A stretch of 64,000 bases of DNA from Parabacteroides distasonis (GCA_021531385.1 JAFBIR010000009.1:1-64000), one strand, 5' to 3'. Shown: positions 41,890 through 51,851, counted from the first letter of the stretch. Notes: generated by a model from the letters alone, not told the origin. Numbers and translations are program-made.

Positions 41890-43140
41890 TTACTTCTTAG
41901 CCGGTTTGCTACCGATCAATGCATAGAACAGGATGTAGCCTGCGCAGATCAACGGGATGATGTAGCTACCCAAGATACTGCCAGTCATGTCGATCACGAA
42001 TGCCTGAACAGCTACCATCACAGCGCAACCGAATACCATCGTCATGAAGATACCAGAAGCAGCGGCCGTATATTTACCTAAGCCCTCAACAGCCATGTTG
42101 AAGATACCACCCCACATCACGGAAGTACAGAGACCTACGCAGATGAAAGCAGCTACGCCAATGGGTACCTCAACCCAGATCATAGAGAGGTTTGCCCAAT
42201 CCACACCGGGAACGTTCACCGTCCAAGAGGCCGGAGAGAGGATACCGAACGCCAAGAGCGCGATAGCGGCAACCGCCACGGTGCTAACCATCGCACGGCT
42301 GGACACCTTGCCACCGATTGAACCACCGATCGAACGACCGATGAACATCGCGAACCAATATACAGCGGCGATCAAAGAAGCGACACCCGCAGAGATGCCT
42401 ACCTCGCCGATCAAATATTTGATCATGTAGGTCGGAGTTCCTACCTCAACGCTCATATACAAGAAGATAGCCAATGCACCAAGGGCAAAGTGACGGTAGC
42501 TCAACGCACCCTTCACCAACTCCATCTTCACCGGCTCCTGCTTCGGCTCCTCGATCTTCGTGAAGAAGAGCACGACAGCTGCCAAAACGAAGATAGCCAA
42601 TGCGATGTACATAGCCGGAGCCGCATCAGCGATGCCTGTCTCTTTCGTTACCTCGCCGATCAACGCACCCAAGATGATGTACACAGCCACAGCCGCAGCA
42701 CTGTTGAACGCACCACCGATCTGGATCAACTGGTTACCGGTGTTGCCACCACCACCAAGCACGTTCAACATCGGGTTAACCACCGTGTTCAACATACACA
42801 TACAGAAACCGCTGACGAACGCACCCAACAGATAGATCAGGTAGCTACCCATTGAGCCGGAGAGCAACTCCAACAACATGCCGACGATGCCGACGCCCAA
42901 CGCAATCAACGCTGTTTTCTTGTAGCCAAATTTCACGATTAACATACCGCTGGGAATACCCATTACCAAATAAGCGATGAAGTTCGCGTAGTTACCGATC
43001 TGAGATTCTAACTCGGTAGCGCCAAATTGGTTCTGCACGATGACAGCCATCGGAGAACAGAGATTCGTTACAAACGCGATCATCGCGAAGAGCGCGATCA
43101 TCATGATAATCGCCGCCCATTGTTTTGCTTGTTGTGCCAT
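41890..43140 (-). CDS. MFS sugar transporter (GluP/glucose-galactose type)
   Basis: A 416-aa inner-membrane permease with twelve predicted helices. Text such as NLCSPMAVIVQNQFGATE, MGIPSGMLIVKFGYKK and CMLNTVVNPMLNVLGGGGNTGN fits the FucP/GluP branch of the sugar:cation MFS. Lying between galM and galK in one operon, it most likely imports galactose or glucose. It is intact, unlike the related MFS fragment 1.4 kb downstream. Confidence 0.92.
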   Translation of the reverse strand: MAQQAKQWAAIIMMIALFAMIAFVTNLCSPMAVIVQNQFGATELESQIGNYANFIAYLVMGIPSGMLIVKFGYKKTALIALGVGIVGMLLELLSGSMGSYLIYLLGAFVSGFCMCMLNTVVNPMLNVLGGGGNTGNQLIQIGGAFNSAAAVAVYIILGALIGEVTKETGIADAAPAMYIALAIFVLAAVVLFFTKIEEPKQEPVKMELVKGALSYRHFALGALAIFLYMSVEVGTPTYMIKYLIGEVGISAGVASLIAAVYWFAMFIGRSIGGSIGGKVSSRAMVSTVAVAAIALLAFGILSPASWTVNVPGVDWANLSMIWVEVPIGVAAFICVGLCTSVMWGGIFNMAVEGLGKYTAAASGIFMTMVFGCAVMVAVQAFVIDMTGSILGSYIIPLICAGYILFYALIGSKPAKK

Positions 43141-43190
43141 TTAAGATTTAAATTTTATGATTAGTACTTGATTGAATTTTTATCCTGTTT

Positions 43191-44267
43191 TTATTCTACG
43201 CTGAATTGATAGATCGTGGTGCTCAGGAAGGTCTCTCCTGGTCGCAGTAGTGTGGAGGGGTACTCCGATTTGTTGGGGCTGTCGGGGAAATGTTGTGTCT
43301 CCAAACAGAGCGCCGCCCGTTCGGGATAGCGTTGCCCCGGTTTGCCCTCGAAGTTGCCGGTCATCCAGTTGCCGGTGTAGAGCTGTACGCCCGGCTCCGT
43401 GGTGAAGGTCTCCATCACGATGCCCGTCTTCGGTGAGCTGCAACGGGCGCAGAACGAGAGCTCCTTGCCCTCCTTATTTAATAGATAGGTATGATCGTAG
43501 CCTTTGCCGAAGCGTAGCTGCTCGAAATCGTCGTTGATGCGTTCACCGACGGTGTGCGGTGTGCGGAAATCCATCGGTGTGCCCTCCACCTTCTCCTTCG
43601 GGCCGTAGGGGATGGCTGTCTCGTCGGTCGGCAGGTAATAATCCGCATTGATTTGCAGCAGATGATCGCCTACATAGGGGTCGCCCGCGCCTGAGAGGTT
43701 GAAATAGGAGTGGTTGGTGAGGTTTAAGACCGTCGGCTTCGTCGTGACAGCCCGGTAGGAGATGATTACCTCGTTGTCGTCAGTCAGCTGGTAGGTCACC
43801 GTCGTATGGAGTTCGCCGGGGAATCCCTCCTCGCCATCGGGCGAGATCAGTTGCAACTCGATGGTCTGTGTGTCTTTCTGGGTAGCGTCCCACACCTTGG
43901 CGTTGAAGCCTTTCAAGCCACCATGCAGGTTGTTGGGGCCGTTGTTGATGGCTAATTGATCATAGACCGTGCCGTCGATCTCGAACCGTCCCTTGGCGAT
44001 ACGGTTGCCGTAGCGTCCGCAAATCGCTCCGAAGTAAGGCTCCTCGGAGGTGAGGTAGTCGGCGATGGATTTATGGCCGGTGACTACATCGGTCAGCTTC
44101 CCGTCTCGATCGGGCACCATGAGTGAGACGATCTTCGCCCCATAGTTGGTGATGCAGAGCTCCGCTCCTGCAGCGTTGCTGAGCACGTAAAGCGCTGTCT
44201 GTTTGCCCTCGATGAGCTGGTTGAAATCGGCTTTCGCCAAGCTGGATAATGTATAGTTGTCTTTCAT
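43191..44267 (-). CDS. galM: Aldose 1-epimerase (galactose mutarotase)
   Basis: A 358-aa enzyme with no signal peptide that interconverts alpha and beta anomers of galactose. GRYGNRIAKGRFEIDG (substrate Arg), LNLTNHSYFNLSG (catalytic His), YDHTYLLN and the catalytic Glu in TTEPGVQLYTGNWM are all present. First gene of the leftward galM / MFS / galK operon. Divergent from the GH51 gene, with 187 nt between the two starts that could hold shared regulation. Confidence 0.94.
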   Translation of the reverse strand: MKDNYTLSSLAKADFNQLIEGKQTALYVLSNAAGAELCITNYGAKIVSLMVPDRDGKLTDVVTGHKSIADYLTSEEPYFGAICGRYGNRIAKGRFEIDGTVYDQLAINNGPNNLHGGLKGFNAKVWDATQKDTQTIELQLISPDGEEGFPGELHTTVTYQLTDDNEVIISYRAVTTKPTVLNLTNHSYFNLSGAGDPYVGDHLLQINADYYLPTDETAIPYGPKEKVEGTPMDFRTPHTVGERINDDFEQLRFGKGYDHTYLLNKEGKELSFCARCSSPKTGIVMETFTTEPGVQLYTGNWMTGNFEGKPGQRYPERAALCLETQHFPDSPNKSEYPSTLLRPGETFLSTTIYQFSVE

Positions 44268-44410
44268 GTGTACACTGTAGTTTATAAATTGCGGTAAAAG
44301 TAGCCTTTCTTCTTCAAATTACCAGCATGAAATCCATGTTATAAAGCATCGTTTCAGATTTATTTATAAAAAAAGCGTAGATATGTGCCTATAAGAAACA
44401 AGAATAAGTG

Positions 44411-44418
44411 TATTTTTG
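44411..44418 (+). promoter_or_regulatory. -7 box upstream of the GH51 gene
   Basis: TATTTTTG, 36 nt before the ATG at 44455. No -33 box is seen at the normal distance. Confidence 0.5.
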
Positions 44419-44454
44419 CGGCATTGTTAAAAAATACATAACACTGAAAAACGC

Positions 44455-46425
44455 ATGAAAAGACAAAGCTGTTTGAAACCATTCGCCGTGTTGGCTGGTT
44501 TATGGATGGCCTCCGTGACGGGTTGGGCACAGGAGGTGCGAGAGACACTCTCCTTCGAGGTGAGGGCGGATCAACCGGGTGCTTCGATCCCCTCCACGAT
44601 GTATGGCCTCTTTTTTGAGGACATCAATTTCGGTGCCGATGGTGGCCTGTATGCCGAGTTGGTGAAGAATCGCTCGTTTGAGTTTCAAGAGGCTTTGATG
44701 GGATGGACCCCCTTTGGCTCCGTGGAGGTGCGGAGCGACAACCCCTGCTTCGATCGTAACCCGCATTACGCTCGCTTGAGCTACGATCGTGAGATCACCC
44801 ATACGGGCTTGGAGAACGAGGGTTTTCGTGGCATGGGCATCCGGGCGAATGAACCTTACGACTTGACTTTTCATGCCCGGGTAGTGAAGGGCGAACGGCT
44901 GACGCTCCGGGTGGAGTTGGTGAGTGCCGCCAATGAGATTATCGAGGCAGGGCGCGTCACGTTAGAGGGCAAACGCTGGACAACCTATAAGCTGGCGTTA
45001 CAGCCCCAGACAACGGAGCTGAAAGCCCGCCTGCGCTTGACGATGGAGACACCGGGCACATTGGATCTGGAGCATGTCTCGCTCTTCCCCCGCCATACGT
45101 TCAACAATCGTCCCAATGGCTTGCGTGCCGATTTGGCGGAGGCGTTGAAGGCCTTGAAACCGGGTGTGTTCCGCTTCCCTGGCGGTTGCATCGTGGAGGG
45201 TACGACAATCGAGACCCGCTATCAATGGAAAAACACGGTGGGGCCGGTGGAGAATCGTCCGCTGAACATCAACCGTTGGAACTACACCTTCCCGCATAAG
45301 AAATTCCCAGACTATTACCAATCATACGGTTTGGGCTTCTTCGAGTATTTCCAGCTGAGCGAGGATCTGGGTGCGGAGCCGCTGCCCGTCTTGAATTGCG
45401 GCCTCTCCTGCCAGTTTGAGAACGAGGGGATGGAACAGCATGTGCCTGTGGATCAGTTGCAACCCTACATCGACGATGCCCTCGACTTGATTGAGTTCGC
45501 CAATGGCCCTGCTACTTCCCGCTGGGGAAAAGTGCGGGCAGAGATGGGGCATCCCGCTCCTTTCGGCTTGAAATACATCGCCATTGGCAACGAGCAATGG
45601 GGTGCGCTTTATCCCGAACGACTGGCTCCTTTCGTGCAGGCGATCCGGGCGCGTTACCCGGAGATCCAGATCGTGGGCAGTGCCGGACCGAACGCGGAGG
45701 GCGAGCAATTTGAGTACTTATGGCCGGAGATGCGTCGGCTGCAAGTCGATTTGGTGGACGAGCATTACTACCGTTCGCCGGAGTGGTTCCTCTCGAACGC
45801 CGATCGCTACGACAGCTATGATCGAGAAGGGCCGAAGGTGTTCGCCGGAGAGTATGCCTGCCATGCGGAAAACAAAGCCAATAGCTTCTTGACAGCCCTC
45901 TGCGAGGCCGCTTTCATGACCGGGTTGGAGCGCAATGCCGACGTGGTGCCGCTCGCTACCTATGCGCCCCTGTTCGCCCATGTGGAGGCTTGGCAATGGC
46001 GACCCGACTTGATTTGGTTTGACAATCTAAGCGTGATGAAAACACCGAATTATTATGTGCAACAGCTTTATAGCCATCATGCGGGTACCCGTGTCGTGCC
46101 CTTCCTGCACAGCGGGAAACCCTTGACGGGTGAGCAGTCGCTCTACGCTACGGCCGCCCTCGATGAGCGTACCAACGAGTTGATTCTGAAGGTGGTGAAT
46201 GCGGGTATGCAAGCGCGTCACGCCAAGATTCAGCTGCAAGGCCTCTCCAACGAGACACATACCGGGCAATGCATCCAGCTTCACTCGATGGACTTGGAGG
46301 CGGTGAACACGTTAGGGCAACCTGACCGGCTTCGCCCGGAGGCGAGTGCCTTCACGTGCGAGGGCAACCAGATGGCAGTCACGCTTCAACCCTTTAGTTT
46401 CACAATCTATCGGATTCGGTTGTAA
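44455..46425 (+). CDS. Alpha-L-arabinofuranosidase, GH51
   Basis: A 656-aa exported enzyme; the signal peptide ends at VTGWAQ (about residue 26). Residues about 60-200 include a CBM-like insert after GLFFEDINFGADGG. The GH-A barrel has acid/base Glu380 in IAIGNEQWG and nucleophile Glu466 in VFAGEYACH, with ETRYQWKNTVGP before them as in GH51. The last 150 residues are the beta-sandwich typical of the family. It removes arabinofuranose side chains from plant arabinans or arabinoxylans. Divergent from galM; the cytidylate-kinase-like gene follows 54 nt later with its own -7-like box (TACTTTCG, 46446-46453). Confidence 0.94.
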   Translation: MKRQSCLKPFAVLAGLWMASVTGWAQEVRETLSFEVRADQPGASIPSTMYGLFFEDINFGADGGLYAELVKNRSFEFQEALMGWTPFGSVEVRSDNPCFDRNPHYARLSYDREITHTGLENEGFRGMGIRANEPYDLTFHARVVKGERLTLRVELVSAANEIIEAGRVTLEGKRWTTYKLALQPQTTELKARLRLTMETPGTLDLEHVSLFPRHTFNNRPNGLRADLAEALKALKPGVFRFPGGCIVEGTTIETRYQWKNTVGPVENRPLNINRWNYTFPHKKFPDYYQSYGLGFFEYFQLSEDLGAEPLPVLNCGLSCQFENEGMEQHVPVDQLQPYIDDALDLIEFANGPATSRWGKVRAEMGHPAPFGLKYIAIGNEQWGALYPERLAPFVQAIRARYPEIQIVGSAGPNAEGEQFEYLWPEMRRLQVDLVDEHYYRSPEWFLSNADRYDSYDREGPKVFAGEYACHAENKANSFLTALCEAAFMTGLERNADVVPLATYAPLFAHVEAWQWRPDLIWFDNLSVMKTPNYYVQQLYSHHAGTRVVPFLHSGKPLTGEQSLYATAALDERTNELILKVVNAGMQARHAKIQLQGLSNETHTGQCIQLHSMDLEAVNTLGQPDRLRPEASAFTCEGNQMAVTLQPFSFTIYRIRL

Positions 46426-46479
46426 GTCATTTCATAAATAATTTGTACTTTCGTCGCATCAATTCAGAAAAAGGAACAT

Positions 46480-47148
46480 ATGGAAGACAAGATCATATTA
46501 ACCATCGGTCGCCAATTTGGTAGCGGTGGCCGTGAGATCGGGCAACGCTTGGCGCAAGAGTTAGGTATTGCCTACTATGACAGTGAGTTAATCTCTGAGG
46601 CAGCTCGACAGAGTGGCTTGTGCGAGGAGGTGTTCCAGAAAGCGGATGAGCGGGCAGCCAGTGGGTTGTCGTATGCCTTCACGATGGGTTATTCCTCCTT
46701 CATGGGTGGTGCTTTCGCACCTTATAACTCCGTGCTCTCCAACGATGGGCTGTTCAAGCTGCAGAGCGACGCAATCCGGCGTTTGGCGGAACGCTCGTGC
46801 GTGATGGTGGGACGTTGTGCCGATTACATCCTGCGTGACGATCCAGCTTGCCTGAGCATTTTCATCCATAGCTCAGTGGAGAATCGCCTGCAACGCATCT
46901 TGTCTCGACAGGGAGGTACGAAGGCCGAGGCCTGCGAACTGATGGAGAAGAAAGACAAGCAGCGTGCTGCCTACTATAATTATTATACGAACAAGACGTG
47001 GGGCATGGCCGCCTCGTACGACCTTTGCATCGATGCCTCGATCTTGGGGTTGGAGGAGACAGTGGCTTATATCCTTCGCTTCATCGAGCGTCGCAAAGCC
47101 TTGCGTCAGCAACGTAAGGAGGCTGAGCGTCCGCCACATTTTGGTTAA
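46480..47148 (+). CDS. Cytidylate kinase-like protein
   Basis: A 222-aa cytoplasmic P-loop protein. The loop GRQFGSGGREIGQRLAQELG and the lid-region text RQGGTKAEACELMEKKDKQR and YNYYTNKTWG match the cytidylate-kinase-like family (Cmk-like Pfam AAA group), distinct from true Cmk in lacking the NMP-binding insert. The phosphoryl acceptor is unknown. The C-terminus is basic. An AT-rich inverted repeat separates it from the GH3 gene. Confidence 0.88.
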   Translation: MEDKIILTIGRQFGSGGREIGQRLAQELGIAYYDSELISEAARQSGLCEEVFQKADERAASGLSYAFTMGYSSFMGGAFAPYNSVLSNDGLFKLQSDAIRRLAERSCVMVGRCADYILRDDPACLSIFIHSSVENRLQRILSRQGGTKAEACELMEKKDKQRAAYYNYYTNKTWGMAASYDLCIDASILGLEETVAYILRFIERRKALRQQRKEAERPPHFG

Positions 47149-47158
47149 TCTTTTTGGT

Positions 47159-47222
47159 AATGAGGAATGAGAAATGAGGATTGAGGACTTGTTTAATTCC
47201 TAACTCCTCATTCCTAATTCCT
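47159..47222. repeat. Imperfect inverted repeat made of GAGGAATGA-type blocks
   Basis: The left arm (about 47163-47187, AGGAATGAGAAATGAGGA and on) pairs imperfectly with the right arm (about 47196-47222, CTAACTCCTCATTCCTAATT). Each arm is itself a run of related GAGGA/AATGA blocks. It lies between two rightward genes and could form a hairpin in RNA. A related AAATGAGGATT block occurs on the minus strand near 56310. Confidence 0.65.
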
Positions 47223-47236
47223 AAATTGAAAAATAT

Positions 47237-49570
47237 ATGTGTAATAAACTTGATTCTTTTAGGCCAACCCACCTGTTAGTAGGGGGAGCCTTGTTGCTCA
47301 CGGCTACCGCTTGCGGCGGCCAGAAATGGAGCGAGGTGGAGAAAGACTCCATCCGTATCGTCACTCAACCCGGCGGCCCCACACTGGGCTATTCCGCAAC
47401 GTCGGGCGTGAAGTTGTTAACTGTGGATGGCTTTGCCTTCAAGGACTTGAACCGTGATGGCAAGCTCGATCCCTATGAGGACTGGCGTTTGACACCCGAG
47501 GAGCGGTCGGTCGATTTGGCGGCTCAACTCTCTGTGGAGGAGATCGCCGGCTTGATGCTGTATAGCGCGCACCAATCCATCCCCGGTGCCTCGAAAGGCT
47601 TTGGTGCCTCGACGTATAACGGCAAGCCCTTCGACGAGAGCGGTGCGGCAGCCTCAGACCTGTCGGATGCGCAACGGAAGTTCTTGGTGGAGGATAACGT
47701 GCGCCACGTCTTGGTGACACGTGTGCAGAGCCCGGAGGTGGCCGCTCGTTGGAACAACAATGTGCAGGCATTGGTGGAGAGCATAGGGCATGGCATCCCT
47801 GCTAACAACAGTTCAGATCCACGTCATGGCACTCAAGCTGATACAGAGTATAACTATGGCAGTGGTGGACAGATCTCCTTGTGGCCGGGCAGCTTAGGCT
47901 TGGCGGCTACCTTCCGTCCGGAGGTGGTGAAGCGTTTCGGCGAGATCGCCTCTATCGAGTATCGGGCGCTGGGTATCGCCACGGCACTCTCTCCGCAGGT
48001 CGATATGGCTACGGATCCCCGTTGGAGCCGTGTGAACGGTACGTTTGGCGAGGATGTTGATTTGGCTACCGATATGGCACGTGCTTATGTGGATGGTTTC
48101 CAGACTTCCACCGGTGATAAGGAGCTGCGTGATGGCTGGGGCTTCCAGAGTGTGAACGCTATGGTGAAGCACTGGCCGGGCGGTGGCTCTGGAGAGGCAG
48201 GTCGTGATGCACACTATGGCTACGGCAAATACGCGGTTTATCCCGGCAGGAACATCGAGATGCAGAAGAAGCCCTTCGTAGAGGGTGCTTTCAAATTGGA
48301 TGGCGCTACGCAGAAGGCTTCAGCCGTCATGCCTTACTATACGATCTCGGTTGGCATGAATCCCGATGGCGAGGATATTGCCAACAGCTATAACCATCAT
48401 TTGATCACCGATCAGCTGCGTGGACAGTATGGGTACGACGGTGTGGTATGTACCGACTGGGGCATCACGGGCGACGAGACAGGTGTGGAGACCTTCGCTG
48501 GAAAGCCTTGGGGTGCGGAGCATCTCTCGGTGGCTGAGCGTCACTATCGCATCTTGCTGGCTGGCGTGGATCAGTTTGGTGGCAATAATGACAAAGGTCC
48601 GGTGCTCGAAGCCTATAAAATGGGTGTTGCCGAGATGGGCGAGGAGGCCATGCGTGCCCGTTTCGAGGCTTCCGCCGTGCGTCTGCTGACCAATATCTTC
48701 CGTACCGGCCTCTTCGAGAATCCCTACTTAGATCCGGTGGAGACGGCGAAGACGGTGGGTTGCCCGGAGTTCATGCAAGAGGCGTATGAGGCACAGTTGG
48801 CCTCCATCGTCATGCTGAAGAACAAGGGTAACGTGTTGCCGCAGGCAGAGAAGAAGAAGGTCTATATCCCTCGTCGTTACTATCCGGCGGTAATGGGCTT
48901 CTTCGGCACGACCAGCGAGGCACACATGGATGATCCGGTGAACTTGGATTTGGTGCGTAAGTATTTCACGCCGGTGGATAATCCAGACGCAGCCGACTTC
49001 GCATTGGTCTTCATGAGCAGCCCGAACAGCGGCACTGGCTATGACAAGGCCGACCGGGAGAAGGGTGGCAATGGCTACATGCCGATCAGCTTGCAGTATA
49101 ACGACTATACCGCTACCTATGCCCGTGCGACCAGCTTGGCGGGTGGCGATCCGTTTGAGAACTTCACCAACCGTTCTTACAAAGGTAAGACCGTGAAGAC
49201 CTACAACCAGCGCGATATGCAAGCTGTCTTGGAGGCTCGTCGTTTGATGGGCAACAAGCCGGTGATTGTCTCTTTGGAGATGGATAAGCCGACTGTCTTT
49301 GCGGAGTTCGAGGGCGTGGCCGATGCGATCTTGGTGAACTTCGGCGTGCAGAACCAGGCCGTGCTCGACATCGTCAGCGGAAAGGCTGAACCCTCAGCCC
49401 TGTTGCCGTTGCAGATGCCGGCTGATATGCATACCGTGGAGGAGCAGGCCGAGGATGTGCCGCGTGATATGCGTTGCTACACCGACAGCGAGGGTAACAC
49501 CTACGATTTCGCTTTCGGTATGAACTGGAAGGGTAAGATTGACGATGAGCGTGTAGCGAAATACAAATGA
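47237..49570 (+). CDS. GH3 family beta-glycosidase lipoprotein
   Basis: A 777-aa exported enzyme. The N-terminus CNKLDSFRPTHLLVGGALL followed by TATACGGQ is a lipoprotein signal (Cys about 26). An N-terminal (alpha/beta)8 domain has the nucleophile Asp407 in GVVCTDWGITGDETG and KHWPGGGSGEAGRD, then an (alpha/beta)6 domain with IVMLKNKGNVLPQ and a short C-terminal part. The fold is GH3, but I cannot decide between beta-glucosidase, xylosidase or other activity. The DMT exporter ATG overlaps its stop (ATGA). Confidence 0.93.
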   Translation: MCNKLDSFRPTHLLVGGALLLTATACGGQKWSEVEKDSIRIVTQPGGPTLGYSATSGVKLLTVDGFAFKDLNRDGKLDPYEDWRLTPEERSVDLAAQLSVEEIAGLMLYSAHQSIPGASKGFGASTYNGKPFDESGAAASDLSDAQRKFLVEDNVRHVLVTRVQSPEVAARWNNNVQALVESIGHGIPANNSSDPRHGTQADTEYNYGSGGQISLWPGSLGLAATFRPEVVKRFGEIASIEYRALGIATALSPQVDMATDPRWSRVNGTFGEDVDLATDMARAYVDGFQTSTGDKELRDGWGFQSVNAMVKHWPGGGSGEAGRDAHYGYGKYAVYPGRNIEMQKKPFVEGAFKLDGATQKASAVMPYYTISVGMNPDGEDIANSYNHHLITDQLRGQYGYDGVVCTDWGITGDETGVETFAGKPWGAEHLSVAERHYRILLAGVDQFGGNNDKGPVLEAYKMGVAEMGEEAMRARFEASAVRLLTNIFRTGLFENPYLDPVETAKTVGCPEFMQEAYEAQLASIVMLKNKGNVLPQAEKKKVYIPRRYYPAVMGFFGTTSEAHMDDPVNLDLVRKYFTPVDNPDAADFALVFMSSPNSGTGYDKADREKGGNGYMPISLQYNDYTATYARATSLAGGDPFENFTNRSYKGKTVKTYNQRDMQAVLEARRLMGNKPVIVSLEMDKPTVFAEFEGVADAILVNFGVQNQAVLDIVSGKAEPSALLPLQMPADMHTVEEQAEDVPRDMRCYTDSEGNTYDFAFGMNWKGKIDDERVAKYK

Positions 49571-50493
49571 ATTATTTAGGTGAAACAATAGCTTTGGCGG
49601 TGGCTGTCTCCTGGACGGTCACCGCTTTAAGTGCGGAGGTGGCCAGTAAGCGGATCGGCTCGTTGCAGCTGAATGTCTTCCGCATGGTACTCTCTTTATC
49701 GATGCTCTCGTTGACGCTGTGGCTGTTTACGGGAAGTCCCTTCCCGGTGGGTGCCGGAGGCAAAGCCTGGTTCTGGCTCTCGCTGTCTGGCTTCGTGGGG
49801 TATGTGCTGGGTGATTATTGCCTCTTCAACTCCTACCTGTGGATTGGCGCACGCTTCGGTCAGCTCTTCATGACGTTGGCACCTGTGGCGGCCGCTATCG
49901 CAGGTTGGTTTATCTTGGGTGAGCGACTCTCTTTGCAAGCGGTGCTGGGCATGGCCGTGACCTTGACGGGCATTGGCATTTCAGTGCTCAACAAAGGAGG
50001 GCATCGCAAACTGACCTTGAAATTGCCTTGGCAAGGTGTGCTCTTTGGCATTGGTGCCGGCATCGGACAAGGCGTTGGCTTGGTGTTGAGTAAGGTGGGC
50101 ATGAACTACTACACGTTGCCGGTCGGAGCCTCCGAGACGGAGGTGATGATGTTGCCTTTTGCCTCTACGTTCATCCGGGCGATTACCGGGGCGGTAGGTT
50201 TCCTTTGCGTGATGGCGATGCGTCGGCAATTTCATACCGTGCCCGTGGTGATGCGTGACCGGAAGGGGATGGGAGCGATGTTGCTCGCCACGATCACCGG
50301 TCCTTTCATCGGTGTCTCACTCTCGTTGATGGCCGTGCAATACACGGAGGCGGGGATTGCCTCCACGCTGATGGCGCTGACCCCTATCTTCATCATAGCC
50401 CCTGCTTATTGGCTTTTCCACCAGCGAGTCTCGTTGAAGGAGGTGATCGGAGCGGTGATCAGCGTGATCGGTGTCTCCCTGTTCTTTAATTAA
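49567..50493 (+). CDS. DMT superfamily (EamA) transporter
   Basis: A 308-aa inner-membrane protein with ten predicted helices in two EamA repeats (about 5-140 and 150-300), e.g. FGQLFMTLAPVAAAIAGWF and ASTLMALTPIFIIAPAYWLF. Usually exporters of metabolites or amino acids; the substrate is unknown. The start overlaps the GH3 stop by 4 nt, so the two are translated together, but no functional link is obvious. Convergent with the OmpA-family gene, 12 nt apart. Confidence 0.9.
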   Translation: MNYLGETIALAVAVSWTVTALSAEVASKRIGSLQLNVFRMVLSLSMLSLTLWLFTGSPFPVGAGGKAWFWLSLSGFVGYVLGDYCLFNSYLWIGARFGQLFMTLAPVAAAIAGWFILGERLSLQAVLGMAVTLTGIGISVLNKGGHRKLTLKLPWQGVLFGIGAGIGQGVGLVLSKVGMNYYTLPVGASETEVMMLPFASTFIRAITGAVGFLCVMAMRRQFHTVPVVMRDRKGMGAMLLATITGPFIGVSLSLMAVQYTEAGIASTLMALTPIFIIAPAYWLFHQRVSLKEVIGAVISVIGVSLFFN

Positions 50494-50505
50494 AAGGATC
50501 GAGGT

Positions 50506-51339
50506 TTACTGTTGCAGGATCTGGTAGAGCTTATCTAACTTCGGTGCGATAATGATCTCCGTCCGTCTGTTCTTAGCTCGTCCTTCGGCTGACTCGTTGT
50601 CTGCCACCGGCATGAATTCACCCCGTCCGGAAGGTTGAATCTGCAAGGGGTTGACATTGTATTTCTGCGTCAGGATGCGCACCACAGAGGTAGCTCGAAT
50701 CACGCTCAAGTCCCAGTTGTCGCTGAATTGGGCGGTGTGAATCGGCTTGCTGTCGGTGTGTCCCTCGATGGAGATGTCGATGTCTGTCTGTTTGTTTAAT
50801 ACCTCGGCCAATTGCGCCAAAGCCTGTTCGCCCCGTTTATCCACCTTGGCACTACCAGAGGTGAACAGCAATTTATCAGACATGGCGATGTAGATCTTGC
50901 CATCCTTCTCGCTGATGGTCAGCTCATCGTTGCTGAAACCTAAGAGTGCGTCTTTCACGCTGCCCAAGATCTCCTGCACTCTTCTCTGCTGGCTGGCGAT
51001 CATGTCTTGCAGCTCGTTTATCGTCTGCTCACGCTCCTCCAGCTCCTTCATCTTCTCACCCAACAGGGCGTTCAGCTTGTCCTGTTCACCCAGGTTGGAG
51101 CTGAGCAAGCTCTTGTAGTTTCTGAGTTCACTGCCTAACCGAGTTGTGTCTTTCAATAGCTGGGTGAGCCGTTGGCTGAGCTGATCGGAGTTGCTGTAGC
51201 AATCCTCCAGTTTCCCCTCTAAGGCAGCCACTTGGCTCAGTGCGTCCAATCGGCCACTTTCTGCGATCATGTATTTCTTTTGGCTTACACAGCCACTTAG
51301 TGCTATCAATGCCATAGCACCCATTACCATCTTTTTCAT
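50506..51339 (-). CDS. OmpA-family lipoprotein with coiled coil
   Basis: A 277-aa protein: lipobox in MALIALSGC (Cys about 17), a coiled coil over about 25-125 (LSQRLTQLLKDTTRLGSELR, LGEKMKELEEREQTINELQD), and a C-terminal OmpA/MotB peptidoglycan-binding domain with ISIEGHTDSKPIH and NRRTEIIIAP. It probably tethers the outer membrane to murein. Single gene, 27 nt upstream of the ybaK stop region on the same strand. Confidence 0.92.
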   Translation of the reverse strand: MKKMVMGAMALIALSGCVSQKKYMIAESGRLDALSQVAALEGKLEDCYSNSDQLSQRLTQLLKDTTRLGSELRNYKSLLSSNLGEQDKLNALLGEKMKELEEREQTINELQDMIASQQRRVQEILGSVKDALLGFSNDELTISEKDGKIYIAMSDKLLFTSGSAKVDKRGEQALAQLAEVLNKQTDIDISIEGHTDSKPIHTAQFSDNWDLSVIRATSVVRILTQKYNVNPLQIQPSGRGEFMPVADNESAEGRAKNRRTEIIIAPKLDKLYQILQQ

Positions 51340-51366
51340 ATTTACCTGTTTACCGTAATGCTTTGT

Positions 51367-51846
51367 TTAACATAAATCCGCCACTTCCGCTTGTGACTCC
51401 CGGATTAGATCGGCGGGAGAGAGCTTGACCTGCAGGCCTCGCTGGCCGGCACTGACGTAGATGTGCTCGAACGTGGGAGCGGTGCTATGCAGGTAGGTAG
51501 GGAAGTGTTTCTTCATGCCTATGGGAGAGCAACCGCCCCGAATGTAACCAGTCAAAGGCAGCAGTTCTTTCATAGGAATCAGCTCGCACTTCTTGTTGCC
51601 GGAGACCTTGGCCGCTTTCTTCAGATCGACCTCCTCACCCCCCGGAATGACACAGACAAAGTAGCCGCTCTTCTCACCGTGCAACACCAAGGTCTTGAAC
51701 ACTTGGGCAATGTCTTCGCCTAATTGCTCCGCCACATGCGTAGCACTCAAATCGTTCTCATCCACCTCGTAAGGCACCAATGTATAGGGTACTTTCGCTT
51801 TGTCAAGCAGGCGAGCCACATTGGTTTTATTGATTTTTTCTTTCAT
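51367..51846 (-). CDS. ybaK: YbaK/EbsC-type Cys-tRNA(Pro) deacylase
   Basis: A 159-aa trans-editing enzyme that hydrolyses Cys wrongly attached to tRNA-Pro. Start 51846 gives MKEKINKTNVARLLDKAKVP; a longer upstream extension lies inside tex and is not protein-like. VDLKKAAKVSGNKKCELIP with the conserved Lys, and LTGYIRGGCSPIGMKK, are the YbaK core. It starts 5 nt after the tex stop on the same strand, so the two are cotranscribed. Confidence 0.94.
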   Translation of the reverse strand: MKEKINKTNVARLLDKAKVPYTLVPYEVDENDLSATHVAEQLGEDIAQVFKTLVLHGEKSGYFVCVIPGGEEVDLKKAAKVSGNKKCELIPMKELLPLTGYIRGGCSPIGMKKHFPTYLHSTAPTFEHIYVSAGQRGLQVKLSPADLIRESQAEVADLC

Positions 51847-51851
51847 GTTGG

